Shown: positions 33,397 through 41,847 of the stretch, in pieces
Layout of the letters: each line of letters starts with the position of its first letter
Position numbering within the stretch: the stretch's first letter is position 1
Assembly: GCA_934699585.1 (NCBI GenBank)
Contig: CAKUWY010000016.1
Location: 1-64,000 of the forward strand
From: an uncultured Fibrobacter sp.
GTDB taxonomy: Bacteria > Fibrobacterota > Fibrobacteria > Fibrobacterales > Fibrobacteraceae
Reading direction: 5' to 3'
Length of the DNA: 64,000 nucleotides
Made by a program: the position numbers and the translations under genes
The notes under the pieces: model-generated
Seen by the model: the letters and a program-made list of their open reading frames with translations, nothing else
Database searches by the model: none
Told to the model about the DNA's origin: nothing

Positions 33397-33931
33397 TTTT
33401 GAAAGTGAACGAGTTCACTCTCGCAGGAGCGGTTCTAGCCGATAAACGAAACGGCGGGGAGCCGACTCACTCCTCGCCTAAAAGCGCGACATTTTCAAAA
33501 GAATACAACATACCCGCAAAAACCCGAGCGGATACAATACGCCCAGGTACACTACGCCCGTGTAGTCCACGGGTGGTGACGAGTCATTGTCTTATTCTTG
33601 TATTCGTGAAAGTGTCTAGTTTTCAAGTAAAGAACAAGAGCGATACTCAGCGAGTATTTACCCTCGTCCTTGCAGACTCTTCCAAGCGTTTTCTGGATAC
33701 AAAAAAGGCGTGGAGTTGAATGCACTTACTACTTGAAGGCCTAGACTGCCCGAATACAATAAGCACAAACAACTCACGCCCCAAAAGGCCGCTTGCATAC
33801 AGGCAGACTGCTATTAAACAATAGACCATGTAGCAAAACGATGCGGCAGGCATACGCCGGTCGCAGACGTGAGCGTTCGCCTCATTCTCTGTATTCTGAA
33901 AGTGTCTAGTTTTCAAGTAGAGAACAAGAGC
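33397..33931. repeat. Array of repeated hairpin units in the methylase/KilA-N intergenic gap
   Basis: The 748-base gap 33385-34132 holds no gene. It contains a 35-bp direct repeat (33608-33642 and 33897-33931; core TGAAAGTGTCTAGTTTTCAA). Each copy is preceded by a stem closed by GAATACA(A) ... TGTATTC (33501-33508 / 33599-33606 and 33752-33758 / 33890-33896). A first unit (33397-33407 with 33490-33500) uses TTTTGAAAGTG / CATTTTCAAAA, the same ends as the repeat core but around an 80-base multi-hairpin insert. Internal stems include CCCGTG / CACGGG and CTCACG / CGTGAG. Confidence 0.55.
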
Positions 33932-34030
33932 AAAAACTCTATTTTCTGTTGGAAATATAGATTATTGGAATGGCAAAAGATGACTGCCATACCCATCCGA
34001 GGGGAAAATGCGAATTTTTCCGAAAAACTC

Positions 34031-34059
34031 TTGACATTCAACCCTAGAAAGATTATATT
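34031..34059 (+). promoter_or_regulatory. Strong sigma-70 promoter of the KilA-N gene
   Basis: Consensus TTGACA, 17-base spacer, TATATT; about 67 bases of leader to ATG 34133. Confidence 0.75.
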
Positions 34060-34132
34060 TATAGTGAACAAATGTTCTAGTGCTCAAAATTTCAAACACT
34101 GCGGTTTTACGCTTGTCCGCAGGGAGATGACG

Positions 34133-34942
34133 ATGAAGAAGATTGTCTTTGACAACAACAGCATTTCCTTTATGCAAAGGAACCAAGACGATTATATCAG
34201 CCTGACAGACATGGCAAAACACAAGAACGCCGAATCAACGGGTCTAGTCATTTCACATTGGCTTAGTACACGCTATGCGGTTGAATTCTTGGGGATATGG
34301 GAGCAGGTTAACAACCCCGATTTTAATGTTACGGAATTCAGTAACATTAGATTTAATGCAGGCAGCAATGGCTACGTTCTTTCCGCCAAGCAATGGATTG
34401 AACGGACAAATGCAATCGGACTTATTTCGAGTGCCGGTCGTTATGGAGGAACATACGCCCATAGGGACATAGCATTTGAATTTGGTTCTTGGCTAAGTCC
34501 AAAATTCAAGTATTACCTCATTCGCGAATACCAACGACTCAAAGAAGCAGAGCAAGCAAAAATCGGTTGGTCCGTGCGGCGGGAACTTTCTAAAATCAAC
34601 TACCATATCCATACTGATGCCATCAAGCGGAATTTAATCCCGGCAACACTTACAAAACAGCAGATGAGCATGGTTTATGCAAACGAAGCCGATGTTTTGA
34701 ACGTTGCCTTATTCGGATTCACCGCCAAGGAATGGCGCGATGCACATGCCGATTTACAGGGCAATGTACGAGACTATGCGACGGTAAACCAACTTATATG
34801 CCTTTCGAACATGGAATCGTTGAATTCTGTCCTGATCAAGGAAGGCTTGCCGCAGCAAGAACGATTGGTAAAATTGAATCAGATTGCGATAAGCCAGATG
34901 ACGGTACTAGAATCCATCGGCGAGAACAAGTTGCTGAAATGA
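34133..34942 (+). CDS. KilA-N domain protein
   Basis: 269 aa from ATG 34133 (AGGGAG six bases upstream; an in-frame ATG at 34127 is less well spaced). N-terminal KilA-N domain: DDYISLTDMAKHKNAESTGL, VISHWLSTRYAVEFLGIWEQ, GRYGGTYAHRDIAFEFGSWL, SPKFKYYLIREYQRL. The C-terminal half has AEADVLNVALFGFTAKEWRD-like sequence (ANEADVLNVALFGFTAKEWR) of phage antirepressor type. KilA-N domains bind DNA and are typical of phages and mobile elements. Adjacent to the defence-like operon. Confidence 0.8.
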   Translation: MKKIVFDNNSISFMQRNQDDYISLTDMAKHKNAESTGLVISHWLSTRYAVEFLGIWEQVNNPDFNVTEFSNIRFNAGSNGYVLSAKQWIERTNAIGLISSAGRYGGTYAHRDIAFEFGSWLSPKFKYYLIREYQRLKEAEQAKIGWSVRRELSKINYHIHTDAIKRNLIPATLTKQQMSMVYANEADVLNVALFGFTAKEWRDAHADLQGNVRDYATVNQLICLSNMESLNSVLIKEGLPQQERLVKLNQIAISQMTVLESIGENKLLK

Positions 34943-35032
34943 GTGATTGGGTTGATTGATTTCAAACTGTTTAAAGAAAGCCGGGGCGTTGCGGGGCGGC
35001 GAGCGCCCGCAGTAGGGGTGCTGGAAGACTTG

Positions 35033-35074
35033 CCCTGGACCCTATCCCCTATCGTTTCACTCCAGGGTCCAGGG
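35033..35074. repeat. Long hairpin in the KilA-N/LysR gap
   Basis: CCCTGGACCCT / AGGGTCCAGGG, an 11-bp perfect stem with a 20-base loop, in the 281-base gap 34943-35223. It may terminate or insulate the KilA-N transcript, though it has no T tract. A BIME-like unit and an operator follow in the same gap. Confidence 0.45.
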
Positions 35075-35128
35075 TGACAGAAGGGCAAAGCTGCAAGCAG
35101 GGGGATACCTCCCCCTCAAAAAACGACT

Positions 35129-35143
35129 ATGCCTTTTAGGCAT
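35129..35143. promoter_or_regulatory. ATGC-N7-GCAT operator, LysR gene
   Basis: ATGCCTTTTAGGCAT, 80 bases upstream of the LysR start codon, followed by TAATAATGTATATTG. Position and identity with dyads before redox operons suggest autoregulation by the LysR protein. Confidence 0.5.
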
Positions 35144-35176
35144 AATAATGTATATTGTATAAAAGAAATGCTTAAT

Positions 35177-35210
35177 GGATTCTATCGCCTCTTCGAGGCT
35201 CCAGAATGAC
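35177..35210. repeat. Dispersed palindromic repeat (GGATTC ... GAATGAC type)
   Basis: GGATTCTATCGCCTC-TTCG-AGGCTCCAGAATGAC, the counterpart of 14123-14162, ending 14 bases before the LysR start codon and next to its SD. Confidence 0.5.
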
Positions 35211-35223
35211 ATCTTGAGGAATT

Positions 35224-36111
35224 ATGGAACTACGGACTCTTAAATACTTTTTGGCGGTGGCGGAGCAGGAAAGTTTTTCGCAGGCGGCGAACAACGTACT
35301 TTTCGTGACTCAGCCGACGCTTTCGCGCCAGATGCAGGAACTCGAAGAAGAAATCGGGGCGCAGCTCTTTGTGCGCAGCAACAAGAAGACGACGCTGACC
35401 GAAGAGGGCCTGCGTTTCAAGAAGCGCGCGCAAGAAATCATGGAGCTCGTGAAGCATACTCAAAAGGAATTTGCCGAATCGAGCAAGGAAGAAGTCGTAG
35501 GCGACGTGTATATCGGTGGCGGCGAGACGAAGGCGTTCAGCATTATTGCGGCGGCATGCAAGCGCATGCAAAAGGAGCATCCGAAAATTTGCCTGCACAT
35601 TACCAGCGGCAACGCCCAGGACGTGACCGAGAAACTGGACCAGGGACTTTTGGACTTCGGGCTTTTGGTGGAGCCTGTCGACAAATCGAAATACGAATTC
35701 GTGGAACTCCCGGCAAGAGATACGTGGGGCTTGCTTGTCCGTAAGGATCATCCTCTCGCGAAAAAGAGATTTGTGACAGTCCGCGATTTGGAACAAATTC
35801 CGTTACTCGTTTCCCGGCAGTCCATGATGATGCGGGAATTTTCGGGACAGCTCGGGCGCGATATTCGCTCACTCAACGTTATCGCAACATACAATCTAAT
35901 CTACAATGCGGCGATCTTTGTGGAGCAGGGGCTCGGAGCAGCCTTTACGCTAGAAGGTCTCGTAAATACGGGTGGCAAGAGCAAAATTACATTTGTACCG
36001 TTTACGCCTCTTTTCACTAGCGGTCTCGTTGTCGTGTGGAAAAAGAATCCCGTATTCAGCAAACCCGCCGCACAGTTTCTGAAGTTCTTAAAGGCGGAAT
36101 TAGAAAAGTAA
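35224..36111 (+). CDS. LysR-family transcriptional regulator
   Basis: 295 aa, standard length. N-terminal winged helix MELRTLKYFLAVAEQESFSQ, AANNVLFVTQPTLSRQMQEL; a linker helix; then a periplasmic-binding-like effector domain (GDVYIGGGETKAFSIIAAAC, LLVEPVDKSKYEFVELPARD). SD GAGG. The cysteine-poor effector domain resembles uncharacterised LysR proteins near oxidoreductases. The dyad at 35129 matches sites before the flavodoxin and CMD-cupin operons, so those may be its targets. Confidence 0.85.
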   Translation: MELRTLKYFLAVAEQESFSQAANNVLFVTQPTLSRQMQELEEEIGAQLFVRSNKKTTLTEEGLRFKKRAQEIMELVKHTQKEFAESSKEEVVGDVYIGGGETKAFSIIAAACKRMQKEHPKICLHITSGNAQDVTEKLDQGLLDFGLLVEPVDKSKYEFVELPARDTWGLLVRKDHPLAKKRFVTVRDLEQIPLLVSRQSMMMREFSGQLGRDIRSLNVIATYNLIYNAAIFVEQGLGAAFTLEGLVNTGGKSKITFVPFTPLFTSGLVVVWKKNPVFSKPAAQFLKFLKAELEK

Positions 36112-36116
36112 TTAGA

Positions 36117-36152
36117 GATTGCCACGTCCCCTTACAGGGGCCTCGCAATGAC
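36117..36152. repeat. Dispersed palindromic repeat (GTCATTGCGAG type, inverted)
   Basis: GATTGCCACGTCCCC-TTACA-GGGGCCTCGCAATGAC. Same family as 21118-21143 and the unit inside bioW. Confidence 0.55.
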
Positions 36153-36171
36153 AAATTAGAGGAATGTAACC

Positions 36172-36660
36172 ATGCTCAAAATCGAACCTTATAATGAAAA
36201 GTACATCAACGACGCGATTGCAATCTGGAACGACATCGTCGAAGACGGTATCGCATTCCCGCAGAAGGAACCACTTGACCCGCAAACAGGCGACGCGTTT
36301 TTCAAGTCGCAGTCGTTCACGGGCATCGCGATCGACACAGACTCCGGCGAAGTGGTCGGGCTATACATCCTTCACCCGAACAACGTGGGGCGCTGCGGAC
36401 ACATTTCGAATGCGAGTTACGCCGTCAAGAAGAACAAGCGCGGTATGCATATCGGTGAATTCCTCGTGAAAGATTGCCTCGCGAAAGCAAAGGAAATCGG
36501 CTTCAGAATTTTGCAGTTCAACGCTGTCGTCGCCACGAACACCTCGGCGCTCAAACTCTACAAGAAACTTGGCTTTACCCAACTCGGCGTAATCCCCAAG
36601 GGGTTCCTGCTCAAGGACGGGAACTACGAGGACATCATCCCGCATTATATCGAGCTTTAA
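36172..36660 (+). CDS. GNAT-family N-acetyltransferase
   Basis: 162 aa. SD GAGGAA. Motifs: CGHISNASYAVKKNKRGMHI with GEFLVKDCLAKAKEIGFRIL (acetyl-CoA loop, here KRGMHIGE) and TNTSALKLYKKLGFTQLGVI. The sequence resembles the phosphinothricin/amino-acid acetyltransferase-like group acting on small molecules. The 3' end overlaps bioD (opposite strand) by four bases. Specific substrate unknown. Confidence 0.75.
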   Translation: MLKIEPYNEKYINDAIAIWNDIVEDGIAFPQKEPLDPQTGDAFFKSQSFTGIAIDTDSGEVVGLYILHPNNVGRCGHISNASYAVKKNKRGMHIGEFLVKDCLAKAKEIGFRILQFNAVVATNTSALKLYKKLGFTQLGVIPKGFLLKDGNYEDIIPHYIEL

Positions 36661-37367
36661 AACGGTTGCACACCTAAATCAGTGTCGCCGTCTTTCACTT
36701 TCGCAAGGATTTCGAGGCTCGTCAGGTCTTGCATCATGCGAATGTTGTCGTCTTCCATTTCCAAGTTTCCGCTACAGCCGTAGCGGTTTACGATGAGTCC
36801 GCGAACATCAAGGCCGCGGTTGCGGGCGTATTCTACAGTGAGTACGCAGGCGTTAATGGAGCCGAGCGCCGCCGTCGTTACGATAAGCAGCGGGAGGTCC
36901 AGCGTTTTCATGACATCGACGAGGAATATTTTCTGATTATCGTAGCGGATGGGGCAAATGATTCCGCCGCTGCCTTCCGCAAAAACAAATTCGTGGCGAG
37001 CGCAGGCCGCATCAAAATCGGCTTTGACTTTCGCGAGTTCTACGGGATTGCCTTCTTTGCGGGCAGCGAGATGCGGAGAAACAGCTTCTTTGTAGACATA
37101 GCTCACAAGTTGTTCTTGCGTATCGGGAAGATTTGCGATGCGTTTCACGTAATCGGCATCACCTGCGACCCATTTGCCGTCGCGGAGTTCTGCGCCGCTG
37201 AGGGCAGCCTTATAATAGCCCGCATCAATGCCGGAATCGCGCCACTTTTTAACGAGAAGGGCGGTAATGAATGTTTTGCCGACATCGGTTCCGGTGGCTG
37301 TAACGAAATATCCTTTGGGTATAGACGAAAGACGAGAGACGAAAGACGAAAGACTTTTGAGGGTCAT
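36657..37367 (-). CDS. bioD: Dethiobiotin synthetase
   Basis: 236 aa from ATG 37367, which overlaps the bioF stop in ATGA. GYFVTATGTDVGKTFITALL is the P-loop; EGSGGIICPI and NRYGCSG mark the nucleotide site. It carboxylates 7,8-diaminopelargonate to close the ureido ring of biotin, using ATP and CO2. Residues 5-15 are encoded by a four-unit heptanucleotide repeat and form an N-terminal extension absent from typical BioD, which starts close to the GYFVTATGTD segment. Last gene of bioAWFD. Confidence 0.88.
   Translation of the reverse strand: MTLKSLSSFVSRLSSIPKGYFVTATGTDVGKTFITALLVKKWRDSGIDAGYYKAALSGAELRDGKWVAGDADYVKRIANLPDTQEQLVSYVYKEAVSPHLAARKEGNPVELAKVKADFDAACARHEFVFAEGSGGIICPIRYDNQKIFLVDVMKTLDLPLLIVTTAALGSINACVLTVEYARNRGLDVRGLIVNRYGCSGNLEMEDDNIRMMQDLTSLEILAKVKDGDTDLGVQPF
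37322..37353. repeat. Heptanucleotide repeat in the bioD 5' end
   Basis: Four units of (T/G/A)AGACGA plus AAGA on the plus strand, inside the bioD coding sequence. Practically the same 32-bp array lies in larC at 46804-46835. Confidence 0.7.
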
Positions 37368-38584
37368 ATTTTCAAACAAAGCTTTTTTATGATTTGAACG
37401 ATGGTTGTTGCGGCAGTTTGAAGCTGTTCGTGCGTATGCGTGGCCATCAGGCTTGCGCGCAGGCGGGCTTGGCCCTTGGCAACCGTCGGATAACGAATCG
37501 CAGGAATGAGTATTCCCGCATTCTGGAGTTTTGCAGAAATTTCCAAAGCGCGGGCCTCGTCGCCAATGACAATCGGAACAATCGCCGAAGGAGACTGTTC
37601 AACTTTCACGCCTTCATGCTGCAAGGCTTCGCAGAAAAATTTCACGTTATCGCGCAAGTTCTGCACGCGCTCGGGATGTGCATCGATGTATCGCAAGTTA
37701 TTGCAGGCTGCGGCGGCAACGGCAGGGGCCATCGCCGTCGTGAAGATAAAGCTGCGGGCCTTGTTGCGGAGGAAATCAATCAGTTGCTGCTTGCCCGCCA
37801 CAAAGCCGCCCTCGGCGGCAACGGCTTTGCTCAAGGTCCCGACGGTCACATCGGCGTGAGCACAGTCGTAGTGTTCGGCAAGTCCGCGCCCGGTCTTGCC
37901 GAGCACGCCCGTGGCGTGCGCTTCATCAATCATCAAGAGGCAATCATTTTCTTTTGCAATGCGCAAAAGTTCCGGCAAGTTCGCGAGGTCGCCGTCCATA
38001 CTGAAAACAGCATCGGTCACAATGAGTTTGCGAGGGACCGGCGGCGCAGACTCGGCTCTTGACTTGTCCGCTTCTTGAATCACCCGCTGCAAATCAGCCA
38101 TATCGTTATGCTTATACACATAACACTCGGCACGGGAAAGGCGGATTCCGTCAATAATGCTCGCGTGGTTCAGTTCATCGCTAAAGACAAAGTCGTTCTT
38201 GCCGCACAACGCCGAAATCGTTCCGACATTCGCCATGTAGCCCGTATTGAACGTGATAGCGGATTCTTCGCCCTTGAATTTTGCGATATATTCCTCTAAT
38301 TCCTGATGCGGAGTCTTGTTGCCTGTCGTAAGGCGAGCGCCGCCGCTACCTGTTCCCCACTCCAAAACCGCCTGGGCCATCGCCTGCTTGAGTTCGTCGA
38401 CGTCCGCCAAGTCCAGGTAAGAATTGGACGCCAGCAGAATCTGTTCCTGCGAAGTGCCACTTGGCATACGGATTTTTACCCGCGACGATTCCGGCGTTTC
38501 CATCAAGCGCATTGAGCGATAAGTGTTGTTCGCCCGCGCTGTTTCCAAAGCGTCTTTCGTAAAAATGTCAAGAATACGACTCAT
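37364..38584 (-). CDS. bioF: 8-amino-7-oxononanoate synthase
   Basis: 406 aa. PLP enzyme joining pimeloyl-CoA and alanine. Visible: SNSYLDLADVDELKQAMAQA, GSGGARLTTGN, DELNHASIIDGIRLSRAE, DEAHATGVLGKTGRGLAEHY, and the PLP lysine in TVGTLSKAVAAEGGFVAG. Overlaps bioW by four bases (ATGA). Length and motifs are normal for the family. Confidence 0.92.
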   Translation of the reverse strand: MSRILDIFTKDALETARANNTYRSMRLMETPESSRVKIRMPSGTSQEQILLASNSYLDLADVDELKQAMAQAVLEWGTGSGGARLTTGNKTPHQELEEYIAKFKGEESAITFNTGYMANVGTISALCGKNDFVFSDELNHASIIDGIRLSRAECYVYKHNDMADLQRVIQEADKSRAESAPPVPRKLIVTDAVFSMDGDLANLPELLRIAKENDCLLMIDEAHATGVLGKTGRGLAEHYDCAHADVTVGTLSKAVAAEGGFVAGKQQLIDFLRNKARSFIFTTAMAPAVAAAACNNLRYIDAHPERVQNLRDNVKFFCEALQHEGVKVEQSPSAIVPIVIGDEARALEISAKLQNAGILIPAIRYPTVAKGQARLRASLMATHTHEQLQTAATTIVQIIKKLCLKI

Positions 38585-39381
38585 GCCCCGACATCCACCA
38601 AAACTTTCTTCTTCTGCAAATACTCAATGCACTCTTCGGCTTTGGCCTTGCGCGAATCGAACAAGAAAATGCGTCCTCCGTTTTCGTCGCCCATTTCCTT
38701 CATCTTCAAGATGCGTACATAGCCGAGTTCCTTGCTCGCGACATAGCCCGTCACATAATTCGGGTCGTCGCTCACACAAAATTCCGCAACCATTCCGGGG
38801 GCATTCGCCACCTTGGTCGCAAGCACAATCGCTTCGTTAAAATGGTTCTTGCAGCCATCCACTTCGCTCGAATGCAGAGCATCCATATAAGTCGCACGCA
38901 CGCCGCGTTCGTGGTCTGGTTCCAAGCGCTCGCCCGACGCGATATCGTACAGCATCGCACCACGCATCGGGAAAGTTTCGCGCAGGAGTTCCGGAAGTTT
39001 TTGAGCGAAATCTTTGATGAGGACTTCGTATTCGTCATTGCGAGCTTCGCGAAGCAATCCATCACTTACAGTTTTATTTATGACTTCAAACGCCTTCTCC
39101 AGCCCTTCCTGCCATGTATCCACATCAACACGCGTCACCGGCAAGGCCTTTAAAATCTGGATATCGCTTTCGTGAACCTTCTCGATTTTCACATTGATAA
39201 AATCCGGGTCGCCCTTGGAATGCGTCATGGCACGGCGTACCATCGCCGAACACACTGTCTCAACAGAATCCCGACCCACAATGCGTTCTGCGCCGGAAAT
39301 ATGCTGTTCGTGTTTCTGTTCGCCCTCGCCCACTTGCTGCGAGGCACGCATTTTCAAGCTGTAATAATCCATATCACTCAT
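38581..39381 (-). CDS. bioW: 6-carboxyhexanoate-CoA ligase (pimeloyl-CoA synthetase)
   Basis: 266 aa. YYSLKMRASQ, HISGAERIV, FPMRGAMLYDIASGERLEPD, GVRATYMD, CVSDDPNYVTGYVASKELGY match Bacillus-type BioW, which activates pimelate with ATP and CoA. Residues 108-116 (GLLREARND) are encoded by a GTCATTGCGAG dispersed repeat inserted in frame; B. subtilis BioW is shorter here as I recall it. Overlaps bioA by eight bases. Its presence means pimeloyl-CoA comes from free pimelate rather than the BioC/BioH route. Confidence 0.88.
   Translation of the reverse strand: MSDMDYYSLKMRASQQVGEGEQKHEQHISGAERIVGRDSVETVCSAMVRRAMTHSKGDPDFINVKIEKVHESDIQILKALPVTRVDVDTWQEGLEKAFEVINKTVSDGLLREARNDEYEVLIKDFAQKLPELLRETFPMRGAMLYDIASGERLEPDHERGVRATYMDALHSSEVDGCKNHFNEAIVLATKVANAPGMVAEFCVSDDPNYVTGYVASKELGYVRILKMKEMGDENGGRIFLFDSRKAKAEECIEYLQKKKVLVDVGA
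39034..39059. repeat. GTCATTGCGAG-type repeat inside bioW
   Basis: GTCATTGCGAG-CTTCGCGAAG-CAATC, a complete palindromic unit read through in frame by bioW. Confidence 0.65.
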
Positions 39382-40684
39382 GAAATTCGTCCTCGCCTTC
39401 TACGACAGGCGCGGGTTCACATTCGCCAATCAACTTGATGGCTTCGCAGATACGGTCAATTTCAGAATCGGTCGTAATGAGCGGAGGCATGGTATAGACG
39501 TAATTGCAGAACGGTCTAAGCCATACGCCGGTTTCGCGAATCACGCACAGAATGTCCTCTGCGGAAGGTTTCGCCTTCAGCTCCAAGACTCCGATAGCAC
39601 CGAGAACACGCACGTCCGCCGCATTTTCAAGCGAACGGAGCGGCTCCAGGTTCGCGCGGAGGCGTTTTTCAATTCGAGCGACACTAGCTTCGTAATCGCG
39701 ACTTTCGAACAGCGAAAGCGAAGCGATTCCTGCGGCACAAGCGAGCGGGTTCGCCATGTAGGTGGGACCATGCATGAATGCAGGAATCTTGCTGTTCGTA
39801 ATCGTTTCGGCGACCTTCTCGGACGCAACACAGGCAGCCATCGTAATGCTTCCGCCCGTGAGCGCCTTGCCGATGCACATGATGTCCGGCGTTATCCCCG
39901 CATGCATCATCGCAAAGCGCGGTCCCGTGCGGTAAAAGCCCGACGCAATTTCGTCTAGAACAAGCAAGATGCCGTAACGGTCGCAAAGTTCGCGAAGCGT
40001 CTTTAGGTAACCCGCATTGTAAAGCCACATGCCGTTTCCACCTTGGAAAACGGGCTCACAAATCACAGCGGCAATTTCATCCTTATGTTCTTCGACGACG
40101 CGTTCCATCGAAGCGAAATCCGTCGGATTCCACGCCTCGTCAAAACGGCAGTTCGGACGTTCCGCAAAGTAATGATGCGGCATGATTCCGCGGAAAAGCG
40201 TATGCATGCCGTCCGGGTCGCTAAGCGCCATCGCACCTGCGGTATCTCCATGGTAACCGCCCTTCAAGGCGACCAACTTGCAGCGCTCCGGATGTCCGAG
40301 GGAATACTGGTACTGCACCGCCATCTTGGCGCTGCATTCCACGGCAATGCTTCCCGAATCCGCAAAGAAAATCTTGTTCAATCCTTCGGGCAAAAACTTC
40401 ACTAACTTTTCGCCCAACTCAATTGCGGGTTCGTGCGTAAAACCGCCAAACATCACATGGCACATCTTTTCGCTTTGCTTCTGAATCGCCTCAACGATTT
40501 CAGGGGCGTTATGCCCATGCGCCATGCACCACCAGCTAGACACGGCATCAAGCAGTTTTAGACCGTCAGCCGTTTCTATCGTTGTTCCGTGAGCTGTTTT
40601 GGCAAGAAATCTTGCGGGAGTATTTTTCAGCGCCGCATACGGATGCCACAAATGCTCGCTATCAAAATCTAAAAGTCTTTTCAT
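39374..40684 (-). CDS. bioA: Adenosylmethionine-8-amino-7-oxononanoate aminotransferase
   Basis: 436 aa. LWHPYAALKNTPARFLAKTA, SSWWCMAHGHNAPEIVEAIQ, FADSGSIAVECSAKMAVQYQ, YHGDTAGAM, DEIASGFYRTG, and the PLP lysine in MCIGKALTGGSITMA identify BioA, which uses SAM as amino donor to form diaminopelargonate. First gene of the bioAWFD operon. The 61-base upstream gap (40685-40745) shows no BirA-type operator. bioB is not in the window. Confidence 0.92.
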   Translation of the reverse strand: MKRLLDFDSEHLWHPYAALKNTPARFLAKTAHGTTIETADGLKLLDAVSSWWCMAHGHNAPEIVEAIQKQSEKMCHVMFGGFTHEPAIELGEKLVKFLPEGLNKIFFADSGSIAVECSAKMAVQYQYSLGHPERCKLVALKGGYHGDTAGAMALSDPDGMHTLFRGIMPHHYFAERPNCRFDEAWNPTDFASMERVVEEHKDEIAAVICEPVFQGGNGMWLYNAGYLKTLRELCDRYGILLVLDEIASGFYRTGPRFAMMHAGITPDIMCIGKALTGGSITMAACVASEKVAETITNSKIPAFMHGPTYMANPLACAAGIASLSLFESRDYEASVARIEKRLRANLEPLRSLENAADVRVLGAIGVLELKAKPSAEDILCVIRETGVWLRPFCNYVYTMPPLITTDSEIDRICEAIKLIGECEPAPVVEGEDEFHE

Positions 40685-40745
40685 CCGCGCCCAAATATAG
40701 AAAAATACTATATCGCCATCGACGCGCTAACATAGGTAATCCAAT

Positions 40746-41846
40746 TTACTCCAAGTACACAACCTCGCCCATTTGCGGCATAAGCACGGGCTTGCCCGAT
40801 TCCTGGGCGGCGCGTTTCGCATTTTCCAGCGGTTCCGTGTACGAATGCTTGCTCAGGCAGAACTTGGAATGGTGAACCGTCATGTAGCGGTTCGCGCCCA
40901 GTTCCACCATTTCCTTGCCCAGGTATTCCGGCATGGTGTGGATGAGCGACCAGTCCTTGTTATATTGCCCGTTTTCAAGAATCGCCAAATCGATGTCGGT
41001 AAATTTCTTTCCGATCTTCTCGAAGTGCGGACCATAACCCGTATCGCCGCCAATCCAAACGGTGCGCTTGGGAGACTTGAAGGCGAATGATGCCCACAGG
41101 GTCTTGTTCTGGTGAAGATCGCGGCCCGAAAAATGCCTTGCCGGAGTCGCTGTCACATAAAAGCCTTCGCCCAAGTCGGCAGAATCCCACCAATCGAGTT
41201 CCGTAAGTTTTTCAACGGGATACTTCCAGTATTCAAAATGCTCGCCCACGCCGAGGCCTGTTACCACGCGCTTTACGCGAGGTTCCAGTTCCGTAACCAC
41301 CTGGTAATCCAGATGATCCCAGTGGTCATGCGTAATCACTAGATAGTCAATATCCGGCATGTCGACGGGCTTGTAGATGTCCGTTCCCTTGAACATCTTG
41401 TTCACGAAACTCACCGGCGAGCCCTGGTAAAAAACCGGGTCCACCAGCACCTTCTTTGCGGACAAATTAAGAAGGTACGAGGAATGTCCGAACCACACAA
41501 TCCAATCGCGGTCCTGCGGCAGCGATTTCAGGTCCGTCTTGATGACATTCATCGCGGTATCGGGAACGGTCTGACTCTTGTCACCGAACAGGAAATCCTT
41601 CCATACGGCAAACACGCTCCTATCGCCCGTCATGGTGACGGTCTCGACCTCGTTCACGAACTGCTTGCCGTCGTAATTCGGCGACTGCTTGATGCGTTCA
41701 AGGCGCTTGCCTTGCGGAATATGGCCGAAGCTCGCCTGCGATAAGAACAACACGCCCACGTCTCCCAAAATAAAAAGTACAGATAAGATAATCGCCGTAA
41801 TCATGAGTTTCTTGTTCTTCGCAAAACGCAAGCGCATCGTCCCCAT
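40746..41846 (-). CDS. Membrane-anchored MBL-fold hydrolase (NAPE-PLD/UlaG-like)
   Basis: 366 aa from ATG 41846 (just after the stop of the flavoprotein gene; an upstream ATG inside that gene is less likely). One N-terminal membrane helix (LMITAIILSVLFILGDVGVL), then metallo-beta-lactamase motifs: FGHSSYLLNLSAKKVLVDPV, THDHWDHLDY, ATPARHFSGR, WIGGDTGYGP, MTVHHSKF. The HSSYLL and THDHWDH signatures fit the NAPE-PLD group of zinc phosphodiesterases. Distal gene of the merR operon (42917-40746). Confidence 0.8.
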   Translation of the reverse strand: MGTMRLRFAKNKKLMITAIILSVLFILGDVGVLFLSQASFGHIPQGKRLERIKQSPNYDGKQFVNEVETVTMTGDRSVFAVWKDFLFGDKSQTVPDTAMNVIKTDLKSLPQDRDWIVWFGHSSYLLNLSAKKVLVDPVFYQGSPVSFVNKMFKGTDIYKPVDMPDIDYLVITHDHWDHLDYQVVTELEPRVKRVVTGLGVGEHFEYWKYPVEKLTELDWWDSADLGEGFYVTATPARHFSGRDLHQNKTLWASFAFKSPKRTVWIGGDTGYGPHFEKIGKKFTDIDLAILENGQYNKDWSLIHTMPEYLGKEMVELGANRYMTVHHSKFCLSKHSYTEPLENAKRAAQESGKPVLMPQMGEVVYLE

Positions 41847-41847
41847 T

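Noticed and set aside
33378..33916. Short frames in the hairpin array
   Set aside because: They are interrupted by the repeated hairpins, lack SDs and resemble no protein.
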